Origin: Lysobacteraceae bacterium UBA6001
GTDB taxonomy: Bacteria; Pseudomonadota; Gammaproteobacteria; Xanthomonadales; Xanthomonadaceae
Reading direction: 5' to 3'
Assembly: GCA_002429615.1 (NCBI GenBank)
Contig: DJAN01000139.1
Location: 1-18,889, forward strand
DNA length: 18,889 nt
A program made the position numbers and the translations under genes. The notes beneath the pieces were generated by a model that ran no database searches, was not told where the DNA came from, and worked only from the letters and a program-made list of their open reading frames with translations. Positions 13,694 through 18,889 of this stretch are shown one piece after another (the stretch's first letter is position 1; each line of letters opens with the position of its first letter).

Positions 13694-14644
13694 TCAGCGT
13701 GGTGGTGGATCCGGCAACGGTCCGGCGACCGCTTCGAAGGCCGGTGACACGGTCGCACCCAGCATCGGTCCATGGCCGAGGCCTGGCCACTGACGGGTTT
13801 CGACCTGCAGTCCGGGCACGCCGCGCAGCGCGCTCACCAGGTTTGGCAGGGTGTCCGGCGGCGCCGGCGTCCGCCCGGGGCGCTCGCGGCGCGGTGCGTC
13901 CGCAGGCGGAATGCCATTCCAGATCAGCAGCCGGGTGGAGCCCAGGCGCGGAGAATCGGCGACGAAGCGCTCCGCCTCCTTTACCACCACCCCCTCGTTC
14001 CACCACAGCGACGGCTCCACCGCGATGTACTGCTGGAAGGCCTCCGGCTGCCGGAACAAGGTGTGCAGGACGAACAGGCCGCCATACGAGTGACCCCACA
14101 GGGTCTGCCGGGCTGGGTCGATCGGCACACGGTGGGTAACCGCCGGACGCAGCTGGGTGGTGATCAACGCCAGGAAGGCATCGGCACCGCCACTGCGGCG
14201 ATCTGGCGAAAGGGGATCGCGGGCGACGGCCGGATTCTCGCCGGGCTTGGCCGGCGTGTAGTCCAGGCTGCGCGCGGCCGCGTCGATGCGCAGGTCGTTG
14301 TCGTAGGCGATCAATGCGATCACCGGAGGCTGCGGGGTGCCGGACAGCCGCTGCAGCAGATCCGGACCCAGCGTCATCAGCACTGCATTGCCATCGAGCA
14401 TCCACAACACCGGGAAGCCCGTGGCTGGCGCCACCCGGTCCGGTATGAACAAACGAACCCGATAGCGCCGCTCACCATCCGCGGAACGCAGGCGCACATC
14501 GTCGGTACGCCAGCCCGGCGGAGGCGCATCGGCCACCGTCCGGCCGATGCGCTGCGACAGATCCGGCTGCGCCCAGGCGGGCATGGCAACCATCGCCAGC
14601 AGCAACGACAGGGCGGAAAGCCACTTCAGATAACGCGCACGCAT
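13694..14644 (-). CDS. Alpha/beta hydrolase, IroE-like periplasmic siderophore esterase
   Basis: A 316-residue serine esterase of the esterase-D/IroE group that would hydrolyse the ester backbone of an imported catecholate siderophore to help release iron. Residues 1-25 are a Sec signal peptide (ending MPAWA), so it acts in the periplasm. The nucleophile elbow is GHSYGG with Ser186, and the catalytic His is His291 in GLGHGPML. IroE is known to work with a Ser-His dyad, and no acid is obvious here. PVLWMLDGNAVL (78-89) and YIAVEPSLWWNEG (206-218) are typical of the family. The gene starts 4 bp after the fepA stop codon, so the two are translationally coupled. The C-terminus is proline-rich. 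The substrate is inferred from the neighbour. Confidence 0.9.
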   Translation of the reverse strand: MRARYLKWLSALSLLLAMVAMPAWAQPDLSQRIGRTVADAPPPGWRTDDVRLRSADGERRYRVRLFIPDRVAPATGFPVLWMLDGNAVLMTLGPDLLQRLSGTPQPPVIALIAYDNDLRIDAAARSLDYTPAKPGENPAVARDPLSPDRRSGGADAFLALITTQLRPAVTHRVPIDPARQTLWGHSYGGLFVLHTLFRQPEAFQQYIAVEPSLWWNEGVVVKEAERFVADSPRLGSTRLLIWNGIPPADAPRRERPGRTPAPPDTLPNLVSALRGVPGLQVETRQWPGLGHGPMLGATVSPAFEAVAGPLPDPPPR

Positions 14645-14648
14645 CGGC

Positions 14649-16907
14649 TCAGAACCCGAAGTTCAGCGAAGCCCAGTACGCACGGCCCGGCTCGTTGTAG
14701 GTCGCCGCGCCGGCCACGCCGCTGGAGTTGTTGGTGCCCTCGCGGAAGAGCCGCTTGTCGAACAGGTTGTCAACGCCGAAGCCCACGCTGATCTTGCGGG
14801 TGATGCGGTAACGCGCACTCGCGCCCCACACCTGGTACGGATCGCGGGTGTCCCCGGCAATCGTTCCGCCGGTGGTGCTCGACATCGTCGCCGACTCCTG
14901 CTTGCCATAGAACGTCCCCAGCAGCAGCAGCGACCACTGCTCGTTCGGGCGCCAGTCCAGCGAGGTATTCACCGTGTACTCGGGAATGATCGACAGCAGC
15001 TGGTCGGTCTCGCGGTCCTTGTTCTCGATCATGTAGGTGACATTGGTGTTCCACTTCAGCGTGCGGCCCTGCTCACCGAGCAGCGGCACGTTGAGGTTGC
15101 CTTCCACGCCACGGACGATGGCACGGTCGGCATTGGTCCACTGAAAGACCCGGCCCCGCCCATCGGCGGTCAGGCCGATCGGCTCCATGCCGGCGACGAT
15201 CTTGTCGTCGTAGTCGTTGTGGAAGTAGGTCAACGAAGCGTGGTAGCCGGTGTCCGGCGCCCACTCCACGCCGATCTCCTTGTTGAGGCTGGTTTCCGGG
15301 TTCAGGTCGGGATTGCCGAGGATGTAGCAGCCGGAGCCCAGGCTCGGATACAGCACCGGGCAGCCGTTGCCTCGGGTGTAGTAGAGATAGTTGCCGTTGG
15401 ACTGGTACAGGTTGGGGGTCTTGAACGCGCGCGCGATGCCGCCCTTCAGCAGCCAGTCCTCGGCGAGCTTGAACTGCACGTTGAGGCTGGGGCTGACGTT
15501 GCCACCGAAGCGGTCGTCGTGGTCGTAGCGCACACCCGGCGTCAGCGTCAGCCGATCGGTGAGGTACAGATTGTCCTCCACATAGACGGCGTAGAGCTTG
15601 GATTCGGCCTTGCCATCGCGGGTGCCGGTCGGCACGCCATCGATGCCGCCGCCGCTGCTGCTGCTCTGGGTCATCGAGTACGGGTCGTCGAGCTTGTCCT
15701 CGCGGTACTCGGCGCCCACCGTGAGCACCTGCTCGCGCCAGGCCTGCAACGGGATGTTGAGTTCGGCATCGGCGTTGTAGGCATCCAGGCGCGAGGTCGA
15801 ACGCGCGGCGCCGCTGATGCTGCCTTCCGGACCGCCGGCCAAGCCCTCGTTGAGTCGCGTGTTATCGGTGCCTTCGTAGGCAAGACTGATCCGCGAGGTG
15901 CCGAAGCCCCAATCGCCGCGATGGGTCAGCGCGGCGGTGCGGCGGATCATCACATTGGTTTCCGCGCCGTCCTCGGCCAGTTCGGTCAGCAGGTCAGTGC
16001 CGTCCGCACTGACCGCCCGGTCGCCTGCGTAGATGTTGCCCTGCCGGCTGAAGCCGCTCTCCAGTTCGAACACCTGATGCTCGGTGGGATCCCACCGCAG
16101 CAGTGCATCGATGTCCTTGTTGCGCACGCCTTCGCGTCCCGCCGGCGGGGTCACGCCACTGGCATATTCCTGGTTGAGCGACAGGTCATCGGCGTCGGTC
16201 TTGTTGAGGTTGCCGTAGACGCGATAGGACAGCGTGTCGGTCAGCGGTCCACTGACGTTGAAGCCGGCGCGCTGGCTGCCGCCCTCGTCGCCGTGCTGCG
16301 GCACCAGGCCGTACAGCGTCATGCTGCCGGTGGCGTCGCCGGTCGGCTTCTTGGTGATGATGTTCACCACGCCGCCGGAAGCACCGGAGCCGTAGCGCGC
16401 GGCGGCCGGGCCGCGCAGCACCTCGATGCGCTCCACCGCCTCGGCCGGCACCCAGTTGGTGTCACCGCGCGTGTTGCGTTCGCCGCTGCGGCCCATGCGG
16501 ATCGCATCGCGCGAGCCGACCGGGCGGCCGTCGATCAATACCAGTGTGTTCTCCGGCCCCATGCCGCGCAGGTCGATCTGGCGGTTATTGCCGTACTGGC
16601 CGGATGCGCTGTTACCGGTGAGGTTGACGCCCGGCATGGTGCGCAGGATGTCGGACAGGTCGTTGGCCGGCGGACGCTGCTCGATATCCTCGGCGGTGAT
16701 CACCGAACTGCCCAGCGCCTGGCGCGCGATCTGCTCGGCGGTGACGCGCACGGTGTCGAGCGTGTCGACGTCGGCATTGGCATTGGCATTGGCATCTTCG
16801 GCCTGGGCGATGCCGGCGGTGGACAGCAATGAAAGCGTCAACGCGAGCGTGAGGGGGCGGAGCGAAAACGGGCGCGCAGGAGCCTGCGCCGGCCGAAGCA
16901 GCGACAT
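14649..16907 (-). CDS. fepA: TonB-dependent catecholate siderophore receptor, FepA family
   Basis: A 752-residue outer-membrane receptor for ferric enterobactin-like catecholates. The signal peptide is residues 1-36 (ending GIAQA). A mature N-terminus with an Asn-Ala repeat leads into the TonB box DTLDTVRVTA (48-57). The plug contains ARQALGSSVITAEDIEQRPP, RQIDLRGMGPENTLVLIDGRP and RIEVLRGPAAARYGSGASGG, close to FepA/PfeA. The barrel shows the paired-Cys loop NGCPVLYPSLGSGCYILGNP, conserved in FepA proteins, and ends in SLNFGF. GAGAGG lies 7 bases before the ATG. It heads an operon with an IroE-like esterase and has a Fur box inside its promoter (17026-17055), so expression should rise under iron limitation. 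No siderophore biosynthesis genes are present, so use of foreign siderophores is possible. Confidence 0.95.
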   Translation of the reverse strand: MSLLRPAQAPARPFSLRPLTLALTLSLLSTAGIAQAEDANANANADVDTLDTVRVTAEQIARQALGSSVITAEDIEQRPPANDLSDILRTMPGVNLTGNSASGQYGNNRQIDLRGMGPENTLVLIDGRPVGSRDAIRMGRSGERNTRGDTNWVPAEAVERIEVLRGPAAARYGSGASGGVVNIITKKPTGDATGSMTLYGLVPQHGDEGGSQRAGFNVSGPLTDTLSYRVYGNLNKTDADDLSLNQEYASGVTPPAGREGVRNKDIDALLRWDPTEHQVFELESGFSRQGNIYAGDRAVSADGTDLLTELAEDGAETNVMIRRTAALTHRGDWGFGTSRISLAYEGTDNTRLNEGLAGGPEGSISGAARSTSRLDAYNADAELNIPLQAWREQVLTVGAEYREDKLDDPYSMTQSSSSGGGIDGVPTGTRDGKAESKLYAVYVEDNLYLTDRLTLTPGVRYDHDDRFGGNVSPSLNVQFKLAEDWLLKGGIARAFKTPNLYQSNGNYLYYTRGNGCPVLYPSLGSGCYILGNPDLNPETSLNKEIGVEWAPDTGYHASLTYFHNDYDDKIVAGMEPIGLTADGRGRVFQWTNADRAIVRGVEGNLNVPLLGEQGRTLKWNTNVTYMIENKDRETDQLLSIIPEYTVNTSLDWRPNEQWSLLLLGTFYGKQESATMSSTTGGTIAGDTRDPYQVWGASARYRITRKISVGFGVDNLFDKRLFREGTNNSSGVAGAATYNEPGRAYWASLNFGF
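16773..16796. repeat. 6-bp tandem repeat at the FepA mature N-terminus
   Basis: GGCATT is repeated three times (16773-16790), followed by a near-copy GGCATC. It encodes alternating Ala-Asn just before the TonB box. Unit length is a multiple of three, so slippage would alter linker length without breaking the frame. Confidence 0.75.
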
Positions 16908-17025
16908 GGACGAACCTCTCGACAGATGGTGAAACCTCTGGCGACGGCTTGAGGCATGACGTTTGGGGAAGGCGATGACACCAGCGCGGGCAGCTACACC
17001 GCGCCGTCATCATGCATCGACAAGA

Positions 17026-17055
17026 ATTTTACATGAATGCGAACGGTTCTCACAA
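17026..17055 (-). promoter_or_regulatory. Promoter of fepA
   Basis: Minus-strand -10 TAAAAT (17026-17031, 5 of 6) and -35 TTGTGA (17050-17055, 4 of 6) with an 18-bp spacer. The spacer and -35 are covered by the Fur box. The start codon lies about 115 nt downstream. Confidence 0.55.
17038..17052. promoter_or_regulatory. Fur box upstream of fepA
   Basis: TGCGAAC-G-GTTCTCA is a 7-1-7 inverted repeat (6 of 7 arm positions pair) matching 10 of 15 positions of the Fur 7-1-7 consensus TGATAATGATTATCA. It sits inside the fepA promoter. It resembles the Fur box at 2488-2506, though it is less AT-rich. Confidence 0.6.
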
Positions 17056-17130
17056 ACCCGGCGGTGCGACGGGCTGTCGCATCTGTCAGATCCGCTGACA
17101 TTCGACACACCCGCATGGCATGGAGATGCC

Positions 17131-17148
17131 GGGGATTCTCGAATCCCC
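17131..17148 (-). terminator. Hairpin downstream of the acetylesterase-cupin gene
   Basis: GGGGATT and AATCCCC form a perfect 7-bp stem with a CTCG loop, 22 bp after the stop codon at 17171. No U-run follows on the minus strand, so termination would be inefficient or Rho-assisted. Confidence 0.45.
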
Positions 17149-17170
17149 AGTCACAGCGAATGCACGCACA

Positions 17171-18307
17171 CTAGGGATCTTTCGGATAGGCCAGCAGCAG
17201 CTCCAAGGGTGCGCTTCCGGTCTGCTGGATCGCATGCGTGCTGCCGGCGCGGGTCAGCAGCGCGTCGCCCGGGCCAACCTCGTGCTGCTTGCCGTCCAGG
17301 GCATACAGGCCGTGGCCACTGACGACGTAGTAGACCTCGTCCTTGTGATGCTGATGCAGGCCGATGCCCGCGCCTGGAAGCAGCACGCGCTTGCGCAGCA
17401 CGAAGGACAGCGCAGGCTCATCGGCAAAGAACGAATAGGCCATCGTCGGTCCGGCTCCCCCATGGGGACCAGGCTGCTCACTCGCGATGTCGCGCTCGTG
17501 GACCACGCGCGACGGATTCGGCTGCGCCGCGCGATCGGCGGCGGCGGTCGACGGCGCGCCACAATCGATATCGCGCGTGAGTTGCGGCTTCAGCGCCGGC
17601 GCCAACGCCACCCAGTCGCGCACCACAAGGCAGGCTACCGCGGTGGCACCCGCCGCACTGAAGTGCGTGCCGTCGGCCTTGCCCTGCGCCGGGACGAACA
17701 GGAAATAGGGCTTGGCCGCCTGCTCACCCAGCGCGCGTATCCAGTCACTGCTGCTGGCATTGAGATCGATCAGCGCGACCTGGCGTTGCGCCGCCAGCGC
17801 CTTCATCGACTGGGTGTACAGCCCATGGGTATCGAGCAGCGAGCCGAAGTCATAGATCAGCCGCGCCACCGGGGTGATCAGCACGGGCGTGGCGCCGTGT
17901 GCCTCGGCCAGGTCGATGTAGCGCGCGAGGTATTGCGGATAGGCCTGCGCGGGATCGTCGTAGCGGCTTGGGTCTTCGCGCTTGGCGTCGTTGTGGCCGA
18001 ACTGGATCAGTAGCACATCACCGCGGCGCAGCTCACGGCCAATCGCGTCCAGCCGACCTTCCTCGATGAAGCTGCGGGCGCTGCGGCCGCCCTTGGCGTG
18101 GTTGCGTACTTCCCAACGCGTCGGATCGAACCAGCTCTGCAGCATCTGCCCCCAGCCCGCCTGCGGCGCGCGCTCGGGCCCGTATTCGGCTGCCGTGGAG
18201 TCGGCGGCGATGAAGATGCGATGTGGCGGCTCCGCGGCCAAGACGGGCACGGAGGTGGCCAGCATGCCGGCCAGGACCAGGACTGCACGGACGACCACTC
18301 GGCTCAT
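17171..18307 (-). CDS. Rhamnogalacturonan acetylesterase-like SGNH hydrolase fused to a cupin domain
   Basis: A 378-residue exported protein with two domains. Residues 1-24 are a Sec signal peptide (ending PVLA). The SGNH/GDSL hydrolase (about 28-245) shows block I as ADSTAAEYG with Ser37 (Ala replaces the usual Gly), Gly74 in AKGGRS, Asn106 in FGHND, and Asp212/His215 in DGTHFS. This is the rhamnogalacturonan acetylesterase pattern, which removes acetyl groups from pectin. A Pro/Ala-rich linker leads to a cupin_2 domain (about 285-378) with metal ligands His318, His320, Glu324 (LHQHHKDEV) and His358 (GSTHAI). The start at 18307 gives a compact signal peptide; an ATG at 18322 and a GTG at 18325 are alternatives with no better ribosome site. 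It lies behind a KduD-type gene on the same strand, consistent with pectin catabolism. The role of the cupin is not known; it may bind an uronate or other sugar. Confidence 0.9.
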   Translation of the reverse strand: MSRVVVRAVLVLAGMLATSVPVLAAEPPHRIFIAADSTAAEYGPERAPQAGWGQMLQSWFDPTRWEVRNHAKGGRSARSFIEEGRLDAIGRELRRGDVLLIQFGHNDAKREDPSRYDDPAQAYPQYLARYIDLAEAHGATPVLITPVARLIYDFGSLLDTHGLYTQSMKALAAQRQVALIDLNASSSDWIRALGEQAAKPYFLFVPAQGKADGTHFSAAGATAVACLVVRDWVALAPALKPQLTRDIDCGAPSTAAADRAAQPNPSRVVHERDIASEQPGPHGGAGPTMAYSFFADEPALSFVLRKRVLLPGAGIGLHQHHKDEVYYVVSGHGLYALDGKQHEVGPGDALLTRAGSTHAIQQTGSAPLELLLAYPKDP

Positions 18308-18388
18308 CGTGGCACTCGCCATCACGGAAGGAAGCCGGCACCGCGACGGGAGAGAGCCATCGCCGCGATACCGGGTGAAGCTCAGGAC

Positions 18389-18889
18389 TCAGCGCGCCAG
18401 CCAGCCGCCATCCACCGGCAGCACCGCACCGTTGACGTAGTCCGCCGCGCTGGATGCCAGGAACACCGCCGCCCCGCCAAGATCCGCCGGCGAGCCCCAG
18501 CGTCCCGCCGGGATGCGGTCGAGGATCGCCTTGCTGCGATCCTCGTCGGCACGCAGCTGCGCGGTGTTGTCGGTGGCCATGTAGCCCGGGGCGATGGCAT
18601 TGACGTTGATGTTGCGGCTGGCCCACTCGTTGGCGAGCAGGCGGGTGATGCCGGCGATGCCGCTCTTGCTGGCGGTATACGACGGCACCCGGATGCCACC
18701 CTGGAAGGACAGCATCGAGGCGATGTTGATGATCTTGCCGCCGCCGTTGGCGATGAAATGGCGGCCCACGGCCTGGCTCATGAAGAACGCGGACTTGATG
18801 TTGACGTTCATGACGTCGTCCCAGTCCTTCTCGCTGAACTCCACTGCATCGGCACGGCGGATCAGGCCGGCGTTGTTGACCAGGATGTC
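18389..18889 (-). CDS. kduD: 2-dehydro-3-deoxy-D-gluconate 5-dehydrogenase (KduD-type SDR), 5' end outside window
   Basis: The C-terminal 166 residues of a classical short-chain dehydrogenase; the first 85 or so residues, including the Rossmann glycine motif, lie beyond the right edge. The visible part has NNAG (residues 5-8), Asn30 in NVNIK, catalytic Ser58 (INIAS), Tyr71 and Lys75 (YTASK). The ending VDGGWLAR and the stretch IASMLSFQGGIRVPSYTASK are characteristic of KduD, which interconverts 5-keto-4-deoxyuronate-derived diketogluconate and 2-keto-3-deoxygluconate with NAD(H) in pectin and alginate breakdown. The acetylesterase-cupin gene follows 81 bp downstream on the same strand, so the two probably share a transcript. 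Gluconate 5-dehydrogenase is the main alternative assignment. Confidence 0.85.
   Translation of the reverse strand, partial: DILVNNAGLIRRADAVEFSEKDWDDVMNVNIKSAFFMSQAVGRHFIANGGGKIINIASMLSFQGGIRVPSYTASKSGIAGITRLLANEWASRNINVNAIAPGYMATDNTAQLRADEDRSKAILDRIPAGRWGSPADLGGAAVFLASSAADYVNGAVLPVDGGWLAR

Noticed and set aside
15219..16832. A 537-codon plus-strand frame inside fepA
   Set aside because: Antisense to the FepA plug and barrel; composition typical of a shadow frame.
1..18889. tRNA, rRNA, CRISPR arrays, insertion sequences or prophage genes
   Set aside because: No cloverleaf or rRNA-like stretch, no spaced direct repeats, no transposase, integrase or phage proteins were seen; the window is almost fully covered by metabolic and transport genes.

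Overview
The window is GC-rich, densely coded DNA from a gammaproteobacterium, most likely a plant-polysaccharide-degrading member of the Xanthomonadaceae. Pseudoxanthomonas or Xanthomonas is my best guess, from gene content rather than from any search. The clues are three large TonB-dependent receptors, a carbohydrate-type receptor followed by SapC, a JmjC/cupin-like protein, a flavin halogenase and a DUF6445 protein, LacI-type operators resembling the Xanthomonas xyl-box, and a GCGGCTGAAGCCGC-type REP palindrome at the left edge.

Layout. (1) 1-123: a REP-like palindrome and a strong hairpin behind the first receptor. (2) 124-2322, minus: an FhuE/FpvA-type siderophore receptor with a Fur box over its probable promoter (2488-2519). 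(3) 2530-3003, minus, and 3127-4023, plus: an Lrp/AsnC regulator diverging from phenylalanine 4-hydroxylase (phhA), with two identical-format palindromes CGCAA-N5-TTGCG between them. (4) 4030-13112, minus: a six-gene run of TonB-dependent carbohydrate-type receptor, SapC-like protein, JmjC/cupin-like oxygenase, flavin-dependent Trp-halogenase-like protein, DUF6445 protein and Tat-exported GH43 glycosidase. Three LacI-type operators lie 320-445 bp upstream of the receptor start. (5) 13694-16907, minus: FepA-type catecholate siderophore receptor and a periplasmic IroE-like esterase, with a Fur box inside the promoter and a textbook intrinsic terminator at the end. (6) 17171 to the right edge, minus: a rhamnogalacturonan-acetylesterase-like SGNH hydrolase fused to a C-terminal cupin, preceded by a truncated KduD-type short-chain dehydrogenase. 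This is the start of a pectin-utilisation locus that continues beyond the window.

How the parts work together. Two Fur-controlled modules take up iron-siderophore complexes; the second also cleaves the imported ester siderophore. The phhA pair converts phenylalanine to tyrosine under a local amino-acid-responsive regulator. The central run looks like a carbohydrate-utilisation (CUT) operon for a xylan or arabinoxylan fragment: receptor at the outer membrane, GH43 in the periplasm, repression by a LacI-family protein encoded elsewhere. Its unexplained core is four genes with no obvious place in sugar catabolism: SapC, a JmjC-type protein, a flavin halogenase, and DUF6445. In DUF6445 I can see an HxD...H...RxS pattern that would make it a second Fe(II)/2-oxoglutarate oxygenase. 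That oxidative tailoring cassette tied to a receptor is the most interesting part of the window.
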